Positions 1-11,690 of a stretch of 64,000 bases of DNA are shown here, one piece after another. The stretch comes from Ischnura elegans. Taxonomy: Eukaryota > Arthropoda > Insecta > Odonata > Coenagrionidae. The stretch spans positions 105,734,917-105,798,916 of the forward strand of contig NC_060254.1 in assembly GCF_921293095.1 (NCBI RefSeq), given 5' to 3'. Under the pieces are notes generated by a model. It worked only from the letters and a program-made list of their open reading frames with translations, made no database searches and was not told where the DNA came from. Each line of letters starts with the position of its first letter. Position 1 is the first letter of the stretch. The position numbers were made by a program, and so were the translations under genes.

Positions 1-1059
1 AATAAGAGGCGTGCTGAATTCTGTAAGTGTTCTGATGCATGACGCATGGAAAGCGGTAAAATCATTGAAAGTCATTCGCAGCAACGTCCTATGGAGAACA
101 ACCTTCGCCGAGGCCATTGCATCGAAAATGAAGCATATGTGTACTTATTATTTAGCAATGAAATGATTTTTGTTTTTTTCTTTTAGTCATGACCCATTGG
201 AGGTAGAAAAAAACAGCCCTCGGTAATGAGAAAGAACATACAAAGAATAATTAAAAAATAAGCAATGCTCAGGTAAAGAATATTAAATCAGGAAGATCAA
301 AAAGATGACAGAAAATACTGAACACGAATGAAAATAATCAGGTATATAACATTGGCCATGACATCTAAACTATCTATACTTGAGGTGATTGGTTGGTCGG
401 GGGATCAGAAGACTAAAATCCTCGTCACCTACCGCCATCGCACCAACCTCCACCTAGGCATAAAATTATGCAATAAATAAAAGCGGTGATGGCATAAGAC
501 AAGTAATGTATTGCAGTTCTGGATAGCACAGTTCATCCTATAAAAAGGAAGTCACATTCGGATGGAAGTTAATCCCGTAATACTTTATAGTTGAGTTGAA
601 CCTTTAAAGCTCACTATAATAATCGAATTCGAACTTATCATGAAAAACATTTATCACATGTTTCTTGCGTGTATAATGATTAAGAAGTTCTTCTTGGTGT
701 TTATGTTTGGTAATAGGATACATAAAACGTGAAAGGAAATGTGTAAACTTAAATATTTTAACTTAAGAATTCACCGTGTAACCAAACCAATTAAGCAGGC
801 GATTGAACAGAAATTACTGCATGTTCTAAATCTTCTAATTCAACATAATTCTCTGCGTGCCACTTTTCGGATGTTTGGCAGGGGATGATTAATCACCAAC
901 TTGCAGCATGCAAGAGGACCACCGCTCCCGAACCGCACGGTCATTGTAATATTACGCATAATGGCATAATATACGTCCATATCAGGGGATTTGGTTCATT
1001 GATTCACGTGTTCACTCGTACTTGTAATTTTATTTGCTTTAACACAGTTAAGTTAACAT
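1..1059. other. Unassigned AT-rich DNA
   Basis: No open frame, repeat end or RNA gene could be supported here. It precedes a small GC-richer block at about 1060-1500 and could be intergenic or intronic. Confidence 0.4.
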
Positions 1060-1114
1060 AAGAGCTCACTCTGCGACTATACGCAGTAAAGCGTACCTCG
1101 TGACCTCAAGTACG

Positions 1115-1122
1115 TGACGTCA
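1115..1122. promoter_or_regulatory. CRE-like palindrome TGACGTCA
   Basis: A consensus cAMP-response-element octamer lies in a locally GC-richer stretch about 100 bp upstream of a candidate exon (1216-1497). Proximity to an exon-like segment is the only support for function. A second copy of the same octamer sits before the splice-donor block near 6.2 kb. Confidence 0.25.
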
Positions 1123-1215
1123 GGAGAGGAATGTTGAGGGTCTCTTTTGTTGTGCCCTGACTCCCTTTCCCCCATCCCCTCTTCTTCTCCTTCAATACCT
1201 CCCCTTAACAACCAG

Positions 1216-1497
1216 CTCTCCACCCAACGACGCGCCAACCGAGCGCCTTCGCGATGCGCTTGGACTCGAAATCAGTCCAACAATTTTGACTCTGACTTGA
1301 GCTATTTGTTCACGGCAACCTCCCCTGATATCCTAAGTGATTCCCCGCCCCCTTTACCTCTCAGGACTGTCAGTAAGAAGCAGTGCGTCACTTGGGTTTC
1401 CCCCCAATTCCTCATTCCATCATACCTAGTTAAGTTTGAGTCTCACAGCAGTTTGGATAGGGTAAGGAGGTGTGTCCCTCCTCGCAGAAGTGTACGG
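1216..1497 (+). CDS. Candidate coding exon, unknown protein
   Basis: A pyrimidine-rich run ending in CAG at 1213-1215 is followed by 282 open nucleotides (94 codons) that stop exactly at a good donor, GTAAGT, at 1498. The open frame reaches back to about 1147 but has no ATG, so this would be an internal exon entered and left in phase 0. The predicted stretch is rich in Ser, Pro and Arg, with no domain I recognise. It might instead be a 5' untranslated exon, since a CRE-like site lies just upstream and the frame could be open by chance. No partner exon was identified, although plus-strand splice sites occur further right. Confidence 0.28.
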
Positions 1498-1503
1498 GTA
1501 AGT

Positions 1504-2465
1504 CCTATTCTCGTAAATAACCTATTAATCCATGATAACCTACAAATTTAATCATAATTGTTCATGATTTTTGATCAAGAAGGAAACATTCTTTGGAAAA
1601 TTATTTGGACACAATTATTGGAGTTTTTGTACCCACATCCTTGGTTTCGACTTCATGTTACTTCCGAGTATAATGATTAAGAACCTTTCCTTTCATCAGT
1701 ACCAAATTTTTAGTGATATAGCTTAAAGCTACTTCTTGTTCTTTTTACAGTTTACAAAAGGTGGAGTGAACAATTCAATTAATTCAGTGATTGACAGTGC
1801 AATTCTAAAATCAAGTTGCCAACGATCTCTTCGAGCCTTTTCCTCAACGTTTGGATTATAATAAATGGTTCTTCATCACGATGAAAGCAGTGTGCATGTC
1901 TCTTGGAATTATGTGAAGCTACCAGAATGTGTTACTCATCGGCTAAAGAGTGAAGTGAAAGTGTCAAGGTTCCATCAAATAATTCATTGTCAGTGTTGTG
2001 TTCAATGTGAAGTGCTTGTGAATATAAGTATTTTGGGGTGTCGCTGTTTTATAGCTGAGCTCTGTCGTCGATGGACCTGGAAGCAAGTAGAAGGTAGGGA
2101 GTCTTCTCCTCCTCTTGCAGTTTTATTCAACATGGAGGTTAAACAATTTTTGCATAAAATATTTTAAACAGAAGTGATATCGCTCAATTTTTTCTGAGGA
2201 GAAGGAAAATTCTTTGACCCAATTCGCGGAGTCTCCTGAAAATGAAAAATATTTCAGGAGTTTATTCGTAGAGTGTCTTTGAATGTTGGAGCTATCGGTT
2301 TTTGTAGTATGGCGGGGTGAATAAAAAAGGATTTTCAGATTAGTTCAATAGGTATAAATTTCCTAGTACTGCTCTTTCGCTATCGCGTGAATTGGCCACC
2401 AATTTCTACAGGTTCGACTAAGTTGATTTAAGATGCCTTGGGATGAATATTCCTAATGCTCGTAT
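1504..2465. other. Unassigned DNA
   Basis: AT-rich sequence with only short chance open frames. If the exon at 1216-1497 is real this would be the start of its downstream intron. Confidence 0.35.
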
Positions 2466-3189
2466 CAGTGGCGGCGCGTGCGTATACGCATGTTAGCAAG
2501 TGCACACCCAAAGATGAATGCATTATAAAAGAAAACTATTCCTTTGCAACGAGAAGGATAAAAATCCTGTCTGCATATGCTAGAAACATGAACGCTACAG
2601 CTATCTCCTTTTCGAATTCACCGCTCTACAAGTGTGCGATCCAGTGGCATCGCGCCGGGCCAAAGGCATTGACCGGGCGCATTTTCGGTCTATGCGATCG
2701 CTTGTGGGTGCTCTGGCGGGACGAAGTATGCGGGGGGGTATATGCAGTTCAAATGGGTGAAGGGAGCAGACTCAAAACGATGCGAGTGCGCAGGCGCATG
2801 TTTTTGGTGAGTGACTCGCAGGTAGTGTAGTGGTGTAGCGGGTGTAGCCGCCACGTACACTGCCTGCGCCCAGGATCCTAGTCCGTCTACAGAGTCATCT
2901 GTATGGCCGTTTTCTACACTACTTCCTCATAGAGTGTAAGGAAAGGAGAATGAATTTCAACTACCGTCACTTATAAAGGCGTGTTTAGAATAATTATTTT
3001 CATTCATGCTAATATTATTTCTGTTCATGCAATTTTAAGGTTAGAATATGCCAGTTATATGTTTTGCTTGCGATATATTCTATCACGACGAAATATGATG
3101 CTCATGGATTAGCATTAACATAATATAATTAAATCATCCTATATCTGCTCTAATGCACACCCTAGATAAATTACCACCAGCCGCCACTG
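2466..3189. mobile_element. hAT-type non-autonomous element, 724 bp
   Basis: The element begins CAGTGGCGGCGCGTGC and ends with the complement of CAGTGGCGGCTGG, which gives hAT-style terminal inverted repeats. It is flanked by a perfect 8-bp target-site duplication GCTCGTAT (2458-2465 and 3190-3197). An 8-bp duplication with CA(G)...TG ends is diagnostic of the hAT superfamily. The open frames inside show no transposase motif, so it is non-autonomous. Its centre (2640-2870) is GC-richer than the flanks. Confidence 0.85.
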
Positions 3190-3197
3190 GCTCGTAT

Positions 3198-5559
3198 AGA
3201 GATTCGTAATGATCCAATGCTTTGATTTTACACCCCATACTGATCCGCCATTTATAACAGTTTTTTATCTGTAAAGTGTCTGAAAATGCAATCAGTGTCG
3301 TGTACACTAAGTTCTCAAAAAGGTTTTTGTTCAGTGAAAACAGGGTCACATAGAAAAGAACAACTGAATCACCTCTTTGGAAAAGAGAGTTGAAGTGAGA
3401 AAGGTGTTTGGTTGGTAGAAGTAGATAAGCTTCTTCTCCACTTCCCACTGCGCTTTAAAAACACGAATGTGCAAACCTACGTGGATCAGTAACCGTATGA
3501 CTCGCTATAATCAAAACCTATTCTTTTGCGTGTTTCATGGTATATACCTTGATTTGATCCCTTGCGTGCGACCGTGTAAATCTCACACAAAACGCAAGCC
3601 ATAAGTGCTAATTCAATATTTCTGCCACATTTGCTTCGTTCACTTTTTTATACAAAATAAACCCTTCTCCATATTTTTCCTTCGTCGTGTACTTTACAGA
3701 AAAATCGAAACAGTTTGAAAGCTGAAGTAAACCACGATGCATTTCCCCTTGTACTGACATAAATCGTGAGTTGCGAAAGAATATTCTAATATATTGACAG
3801 AATACTTAGTCGGCTTATCTCATGTTTAAAAGTTATGAGGCGTACGAATATTTATCTCTTCAGCTTTTGTTGACTACGACCATTAACATTAAATAACTGA
3901 TAAGCCCACGCTGGCAAAGTCTGAATTACACATTCAGAAATATTCCCATGCAGAAACGCGTTGATTAGGTGACCAAGCTAATACCAATGAACTTGGCTTG
4001 TGCTGAAGTTGAAATTCATTGATTATTTCCGTACAGATTTTTCTTGGAATTTGCAAGAATGTTAGTGTCGCATCATTGTGGCTTCGATGATCTGTTGCGA
4101 AATCTCCTTCACTTTAACCACTCCAAACACAGAACTTCGAATAGGCATGCATGCTGGCGCCAAGAATTGGGGCCTAAAATCCGTAATAATTCTAGTCGAC
4201 AATGGTTTTATTTCGGGGAAAATAAAACAAAAATTTGTATGAATTTAAAATATGTTTAAACCTACTCAAGATGCCAGTTTTTATGCCTTTACTGAAGAAC
4301 AAAATTTGCTATATCAAAGATAATTAATTTGAGTCGTTACAAAATGATTAAATCTAATGATGAAATCATAACGACATGACTTACCTTGTGTAAAATTCGA
4401 AGATGAAGACCAAGATCCTTCACGGAAGAAATCAATTTCATCTGTCCTTCATTACGCTATCCTTGAAGTGGTAACTTTCGCTGGTGACTTATATCTTCAG
4501 TTGGTTCGTAATGAACCATTTAGCAATCTCTTTGTATAAAGAAGACGGCATCAGGTTACTCTATCTGTTGGCCCAAGTTGAACTTGGCTATCAGGGAAAC
4601 GAATCTGCGAATGACCAGAAAAATAAATACTACTATGTTATTTTTATAATTCAATCAAGAGCTACTAATTTCATCCGCGTAAACATGAAAGTATAATGCC
4701 ATAATTATTCAGGCTTAGTTAGCGACACTACTTTGAGGCCAAGAAAGGTTTGATAGCTACTAACTAACGCCATTATAAATGAACAAATGTAAAAGCGAGC
4801 ATGCAAGTCTTCGATATTTTATCGATATCTGTGGCATAGTGGAAGAAGATGATCACATTGCGGACTTAATTGAAAAGCATAGATCATATAGAAGACGGAA
4901 GATCTTCGAAACAATTGAAAGCTCTGTGTTGAACTGTCCAGATTTAATTGTTTACGCTCGGCTAATTAACAAAATGGATAATATTTTTGGGTGTTATTTG
5001 AATGCTTTTTTGCGATTAAACTTAAGGCAGCAATTATGAGATTATCGACCCATTCGCAGCTGGCTTACAACGGACAAATGGATAGAACATTTCCGTTTCA
5101 TGGAATCTTTACCACCGAAATAATGCGTAGAGAAGGAGTAGGTATTAATCTAAGCAATGTATTGAACCATGATTGAATTGAAACTACTAATGCTCAGTGT
5201 GGTTTTCATACTTAAATATTCGATAAATTTGAAACATCTGTGACAAATAATGGATCGTAAAGGAGAGATTTTTATGCGCTATTGAGAACACATAAATATT
5301 TATCCCTTATGTACAAATCGCATAGTGGGATTAGCAATGCTCTTATCGCTCGCGAACTCACTAAATATCTCCGCTAATCACTGTCGTATGGAGTAAGTTT
5401 ACATGGTGAGCTACATTAGTAGCATGTTAATGCTTGAGGACAATCATGATTAGAATTACTTTCTCTGTTCACTATCTCATAAAAATTACTTGAGCTCACT
5501 TACCTCAGTCAAAACCGCTGTATTTCTTCTAAGTATTTCTGTTGATATGTACGTCGTAT
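3198..5559. other. Unassigned AT-rich DNA
   Basis: No repeat boundary or convincing gene. An 86-codon ATG-started frame at 4779-5039 is the best open frame but has no recognisable motif, splice context or poly-A signal. Confidence 0.35.
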
Positions 5560-5879
5560 AATTGCTCTCCATCCTCGTTTAGGCATAATGAGACGGTGAC
5601 TTCAACGAACGAAGGAACGGTTAAAACAGTCCAGGAAATGAATTCAACAAATTGAAAACATTCAGAAGTGTGACTCTGCCGAAAGGACGGTTGGTGCTTT
5701 CTTCGTAAATACGGGGAAGGGGAGGTGCTGCTTTGCGGACGACAGTTGAATGCGGACCGTTGATGTACTGTTATTCGTAATGCGGTGACGTGTTTTGCAA
5801 ACGTACCTAATGACCTTCACACATGACTAGAAAATTCTGGAACATTGATCACGTGTGTTTCGACCGTTGGCCGCTTGAG

Positions 5880-6213
5880 AATTTTCGCGCTATTTTTGTA
5901 TAATAGCTGAATCATACGAACGAATCTTATTGGTCGAACGTTTTATTGATTTTCCGCGCGATAAATTTTTTAATCATAATAAAAAATATTACCGTATTTA
6001 TTGATGTACTTCATTGGATAACATTTCAAAGGACCCACATCTAAGATATTCAGCGCTTTTTTCGGTTTTTTGTTGATTAAATAAATAAATCGGTTCGAAA
6101 TCATCGTGACGTCACAGGCACACGTCACCTGGCTGACGTAGTGTCGGAACGTCCCCTCCCTCCTTTTCTGGACTTCAGTTCGCGGCAAGCTCTCTTGGGA
6201 TTAAGAGGTGAGT
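5880..6213 (+). promoter_or_regulatory. Promoter-like block ending in a splice donor
   Basis: This stretch is locally richer in CpG than its surroundings and holds inverted CCAAT boxes (ATTGG at about 5929 and 6013), a consensus CRE TGACGTCA at 6107-6114 and a second TGACGTA at 6134-6140. An arthropod-type initiator TTCAGTT follows near 6174-6180, and a good donor GTGAGT lies at 6208-6213. The arrangement fits a promoter plus a short non-coding first exon of a plus-strand gene. The mini-exon locus at 15.6-19.9 kb is on the same strand and could belong to it, but no link can be shown from sequence alone. Confidence 0.35.
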
Positions 6214-7432
6214 ACCTTAATTACTTGTTTGGTGATTCATTTTCATATTATTTTCAATGCACTTTCATTGTAGTCTTTAAAGTGAAGGATCCTTCGCAAA
6301 TGCAATTTGTTCAATTCCATTCAGTTATCGAGATTAGAGTGGCATATATTTTGAGTCACAATATTTATAACGCCAACTACCTCCATATTCCAACTTTATT
6401 ACCATGTGCCCGAAGTTAATACTAGTGTCGGAGTAGTTTTTTTAAAGAACGCTAGTGATAGGGAAATCTCCTCTCGGATTAAAGCCATCCTGTTTTCATT
6501 CTTAATCCTGTGACTTTTGAATTGAAATAATTTTTTTTGTGAAAATTGGATGTTGGACGTCATTGGACGAAATTCCATAATACTAGATTTATTGCCATAA
6601 CGAATATTCGATCATTCAATTCGTTTGACCTTTGACAAAGCATCTACATTCGTTAGGAATATGTGTAAATTATAACAGTTACATTCTGATATGATGTGTC
6701 GTCATTTGAAATGAGTAAGTAGTTTTATCTTTACATTTATCGAGGCTTTTAGAACATCAAATATATCGATTTGATTGCAGTAATTATGATCCGTAATGCA
6801 CTCTGATAGCTTACTTCTAGTACTTCAGCAGGTTAGTTACTATTTTGACGAATGTCAAAATTATGAATTTTATCGCATTGACTGTAGGTATAAGATATTG
6901 ACATTAGACGTGGAGCAGTGTATTTCATGCCAGCCACGCTGCTTCGTTGTTGATTGTGAGAGAACATTACATTTCAAAATGAAGCTTCTATCCGCGATTT
7001 CTTTAGTTGTTAGCCATTAGGATCCCTTATTCATGCTTTTACCATAATTGGTACCTGAATGGCGAGTTATTCCACGTAAGTAATTAATGTTTCAACGAGG
7101 TATTTTAAAAAGTCCTTGTTATTTGAACCTAGGAAATTGCAGTTAACTTATTTCGTTAATACAAGCACCAGCCTCTCCGGAACCACTCCGCAATAATTTA
7201 TCACATAATTTTGATGATGAGGAAAAGTAATAGAATATTGGAGGTCTTAATTGCATTTACAGCACTTCACTTGGCAATTTCTTTTTTCCACTTACTTCAC
7301 CTTTGGAGTCGTTAGTACGATAATTTGTTGTAGCCTTTAATATCAACATAATCTTTAAGTTATGCTCCATGTAAAGTGTATATTTTTGTCGCGTGAATAT
7401 TGTCAGCCTTTAATGCGAACTTTTCTTTTCAG
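6214..7432. other. Unassigned DNA, possible intron
   Basis: AT-rich, with no gene or repeat boundary seen. It lies between the donor at 6208 and a pyrimidine-rich acceptor TTTTCTTTTCAG ending at 7432, so it may be an intron. Confidence 0.3.
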
Positions 7433-7470
7433 GTCCTCCATTGAATAGGGGTGGCGAATCAGTTTCAACT

Positions 7471-7515
7471 GCCCAATTCAACCCCAACCGTGAAACGGTT
7501 GGGGTTGAATGGGGC
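7471..7515. repeat. Short-loop hairpin, 21-bp arms
   Basis: Arms at 7471-7491 and 7495-7515 are complementary with one mismatch, separated by a 3-nt loop; the core is TTCAACCCCAACCGT. It lies just after the candidate acceptor at 7432, so it could be in an exon. About 15 bp downstream begins a segment (7528-7572) resembling 8810-8850, which places it in a repeated context. Confidence 0.7.
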
Positions 7516-8039
7516 ATTTGCGAAGAGGTTTCAAGGAAGAGGAAGACTGAAGAAATATGGCGAGTCAATATCATTCACTTCATATGATAGGCCTTTGAAT
7601 ATTCCAATGCATAAATATTTGACTTCTCTATATCTCTGTTAGTAACTAATTAAGAACTAAATCCTGTGCGGTGCGCAAAAATTAACTTCTTCTGTGATAA
7701 TTTTCATGATGATATTTCATCATTTCCTATTTTATAATAGTGTTTTGCGCTACGAATTCTCAGCTGTTTACTGGTATAAATATCCGTGACTATGAAGGCG
7801 AAGAGGAATTAAAGGCGTTTTAATTTTACGTAGTTCAGGTGAATTTTGCGAAGTTCATTTTAGTATTTAAACATTCCACGGTCTCTCAAATGCTCTTTCA
7901 TATCATTCCTTTTTGGTTTCTTAAATACGAAATCTGACGTCTTACTTTTCCGCTCTTACCAACCACTTGTCATTCGAGGATTGACTTCCTTAGACCATCA
8001 AGATCAGTTTTTCAAGATATGTTCGATTACAATAGTGTG
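7516..8039. other. Unassigned DNA with a repeated segment
   Basis: Apart from the 45-bp stretch resembling 8810-8850 nothing is recognised. The element it may derive from is unknown. Confidence 0.3.
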
Positions 8040-10250
8040 TATTCCACTTTAAGTATTGACTAGGCTTTTTATTCTCTCCCACTCGTCTGAGGAATCCCGC
8101 AGTCCTCACTTTCATTTTCATACAGCCGAATACCCATCAGTTTCTTCACTGCTGCCATTGCCCATGATTCATTGCCATAGAGAAGCATACTCGAATTGTA
8201 TGTTCTGATAAAAGATTTCCAAACTTCATCATAAAATTTCCTGCTTTTCTAAGCAAATTGATGCTTTATTTTTTCTGAAAAGTATTTTTGCCCTAGGCTG
8301 TCCTACTGATTATTTCTCTTTTGGTTATACACTTGCTTATTCTGCCTCCGATATATTTAAACTGGTGACCTCTTCCAATCTTTCTTTCACTAGTTTTATT
8401 CTATTCTTAACTTCCTGCCGTTTGCTACACTCTAGTATTTGATGGTGATTTTCAGATAGCATTGGTCGTTGTTCTGCCCACCTTTACTAGAATGTTTTTC
8501 TATTTTACAAATATTATAAGCGTGTCTCCTCGTGGATATTCATCCATGTAAACTCCCAATTTTTTCTTGGATGTAATCGGTGCCTTTTCATTCGTAAACT
8601 ATGAAAATTACGGGAGAAATAACACCGCCTCAGATCACTTGACTTTGCTCCCAATACTTGATTCTTCATAGCTGGGCCCTATAATGTATCACCCCTACTT
8701 GGTGTTTTTAAACGAATTGTGAATGATTCATATGCCATTGTTGATTAACTTCATTCAAAATTATAAGCATGGAATTCCAATCTACACTACTGCTGCGTCA
8801 AATTATTCAAGGAAGAAAAAGACTAAAGGAATTTGGCGAGAAACTGGTCGACCTCTTCCAATGTTTTTTTCCCTAGTTTAATGCTATTCTTTTGCTACAC
8901 TCTAATGTATAATATTCGATATTCATTTAAATTGATTTCGTACTTAGTCGCCCTCCTATACACGTCTCATTCAGATATTCAATCCATCTCTTCGTTTTTA
9001 TTAGTCATCAGTCAAAAGTTCTCCGTTTTTGTCACTTACGGTATTCATCATACGCTCATTAATTTGAAGAGATTCCCATAGCGAGCCTCTAGTTTTCCTT
9101 GCGCACGATGTTTTCATATTCCTCGACCGCTTTTCTCTGGCCTCCTTGACTTCATGTCAAATATCGTTCTTTATTCTCCTTTGAAATTCCACGGATTAAG
9201 TATTCTTGTACTTCAGTGGTGCCTCAGTTAGATTCGAGACTTTTTGCGTGATCCATTCAGATTATTATCCTTCTCCCAAGAACTTCTTCAGCTGCTTCCA
9301 ATAGCCCACTGCTCAAGTGTTTCTGACTCTCTTCTTCTGATTTCTCGGTCACATCCGATGCTACTTTGGTCTACTCTGCGTCCTCAAATTACACTTGATA
9401 CCGAGTTTTCTTAATTTTTTACTTGCCAAATGTTTTTCACCGCTTTCTTCAGTTTTTAATTTTTTTTATTTTGGATGAAATAGCATTGTCGCTGATGAGA
9501 GCCTTAGGGTAACTTTTACCGTCAATTTTCAAGTTCTTTAATTGTTTTATTTTCGCTATCGTTTCCTCCGTTAGTCGTTTTTTTTCCTATAATCGCTTCG
9601 CCTGGGCTCTTCTACTGGTTATTTCTCTTTTGTTTCTACGCCTGGTTATTCTGCTTCCAGTGTTCGTTTCCCTGGTTTTATGCCATTCTTGACTCCTTGT
9701 GTTTTACTACACTGTAATATTTTATGGTGATAATGTTTCTGACTCTCTTCCTCTGATTTCTCGGTCATATCCGATATCGGTCACACTTGATATCGATTTT
9801 CTTAATTTTCTGCCTACCAAATACTTTTCTCGGCTTTCTTAAGTTTTTATTTTATTTTTTTTGGTAACATAACATCTCTATGGAGGCATAGTCTCGGTCG
9901 TTTTAAGCCAAAGGGTCACTTTTGCCGTCCATTTTACTGTCGATGAATCTTTTCATCTTCGTAGAATTTAATCAACTTAGAATATATCAAGTCCACCATC
10001 ACTTTCCTCTTTTTCTTCGACTGTGATCATTTTTATTTGGTATTCGAAACCACTAGCTTGTGTTCTTTGTCAGTCTTTCATTTTGGATTTACATCATCCC
10101 TGTTTCTCGGCTTTCCTCGCATCTTAAAATTCGTCAGTGATGGCATTCAATTCACCGAGAATAATTACATTTTCTTCACCTTTAATCTGCATTATTATTC
10201 CCGCTGTATCTTGATTCACTTACTCCACTTCTGCATTTCTTAGCAATTTT
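8040..10250 (-). mobile_element. Decayed RTE-like LINE fragments
   Basis: Translated on the minus strand, 8060-8260 gives the C-terminal end of a non-LTR reverse transcriptase (SMLLYGNESWAMAAV), a block typical of RTE/CR1-like LINEs. Near 8960-9060 comes a linker-like piece (DKNGELLTDD, then RRWIEYLNET with interruptions). Segments around 8310-8460, 8850-8910 and 9620-9740 resemble each other, as do 9325-9540 and 9733-9940, so two or more copies or internally duplicated copies are present. All frames carry multiple stops. No 5' UTR, poly-A tail or target duplication was found. RTE is the best clade guess, from the similarity to the fragment at 61 kb. Confidence 0.6.
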
Positions 10251-10859
10251 TTAGGTTTACAAACATTCGGAGATGCAGTAGTTAGGGGTTTTGCTTTATA
10301 TCTTAACCATTACCTACCTTTCATCATACATTTGGTGGCTTTTTAATTGTCGCTTTTGATAAGCATTATACTTATTACAGCATTAATATTTAGCGATCCT
10401 TCGTGTATTAATCTGTAGCTTGCACTCCACAAGTCTCCCACTCCGGGCAACTGTATTTCGCCGATTCGTAGCTATGACATAAAGGGATAGTTGTGGTGGT
10501 CGACCCTAGCCTTCTACGTCGCAGTATTTTAGGCATTTAATTGACATTACGGCGCCTGTAGTGAGTAAAGTATCGATTTTTTTAATAATACTCTCGGATG
10601 TTTCGTTAGTATCCTTTCCATCATTTCTTCCGTTAGGGTGTAGCAAAGTTCAACCTATTAATACTTTACAGCCCCACCAACAAATTGATAGCGATAATCA
10701 CTATGCCAACGAAAAAACTTTTCAGGCTATGTCGCTTCGTCAATTTTCGGGTTGCCCTAACATTTCCCGACGAAAGATGGTCGCCTATTGAAGTGAATCA
10801 GATGAAGTAGGAACTGTTATTCATACATATTTATTGGTAGTGAACCCAGATAGAAAGCC
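10251..10859. other. Unassigned DNA
   Basis: No supported feature. It may include the decayed 5' part of the LINE copies to its left. Confidence 0.3.
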
Positions 10860-11690
10860 AGGCAATGGTGAAAAAAAAAGAAATTCGGCTATTTAAGAAT
10901 CAGTTAAAAACTTTTATTCATATATATTTATTGGTATTCGTTTCAGGGGGGGGAATGGGAGTTGGAGGAGTAGGTTGTTGAGTGTTTTTCCGAATTATGG
11001 TTTGACAAGTACGAATTATTTTAAGGCCGGTGTCTCTGTTAAGATTGTTCTTCTCCACTTTTTTTATTTCGATGGCTTCTCTGACGAGTCTTTTTTGAAA
11101 GCCTTTCACGTAGGCGACAATTTCTGTTCCTTTAAGGTAGATTGCGTGGCCCAGCGCTGCGTGTTCGGCTGCCGTGGACTTAGTTGACTACTCCAGTTGA
11201 ATTGCTCTCTCGTGTTCCTCCTGGCGTGTTCTAACTGATCTGCCAATGTAGTTCTTCCCACAGGTTTGACAAGGGATCCGGTAGACTCCTTCGACTTGTA
11301 GTGGAGCTCTGTCCTTGACGGGTTTAAAGAGAGTTTTTATCTGCACGTGAGGAGAGAAGATTGTCCTTATCTGATATGTTCTTAGGATATTTCCAAATCT
11401 GTCCGTTGTCCTATTTATATGCAGTAGACTTTCTTTTGGTCGCTGATGTTATTTGTTGAGGAGTTCGCTGTTTCTGCGGTGTCTGCTTTGTCCTCAACAT
11501 TCTTTTTCATGACCTTAATCAGTGCTCGTTAGATAATTCTTTCGTCGAATTCATTTCCCCGCAGAAAGGCCTCTAGTTTCCGCCTTTCTTCGGCAAAGTT
11601 GTTTTGGTCGATTATTGTGTTGGAGCGGTGACTCAGGGCGTTTACCACTCCATTTATTTGTGCTGAGTGATGAGTATATGCCCATGTTCA
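10860..11690 (-). mobile_element. Penelope-like element, 3' fragment with GIY-YIG domain
   Basis: On the minus strand 11300-11200 encodes GVYRIPCQTCGKNYIG followed by RSVRTRQEEHERAI, the signature of the GIY-YIG endonuclease at the C-terminus of Penelope-like reverse transcriptases. Upstream (11660-11310) lie remnants of the RT-to-endonuclease linker, including a phenylalanine-lysine-proline block just before the nuclease. The C-terminal tail REAIEIKKVEKNNLNRDTGL (about 11070-11000) matches the usual PLE ending. It is 5'-truncated and interrupted by stops. A GIY-YIG domain preceded by an RT linker is specific to PLEs. Confidence 0.75.

Noticed and set aside
2456-2830. 124-codon frame on the plus strand
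   Set aside because: It starts just outside and runs through a hAT-type element with a perfect target duplication; the GC-rich interior explains the openness and no transposase motif is present.
4779-5039. 86-codon ATG-started plus-strand frame
   Set aside because: No motif, no splice or poly-A context, AT-rich composition like its surroundings; frames of this length are expected by chance in 64 kb.
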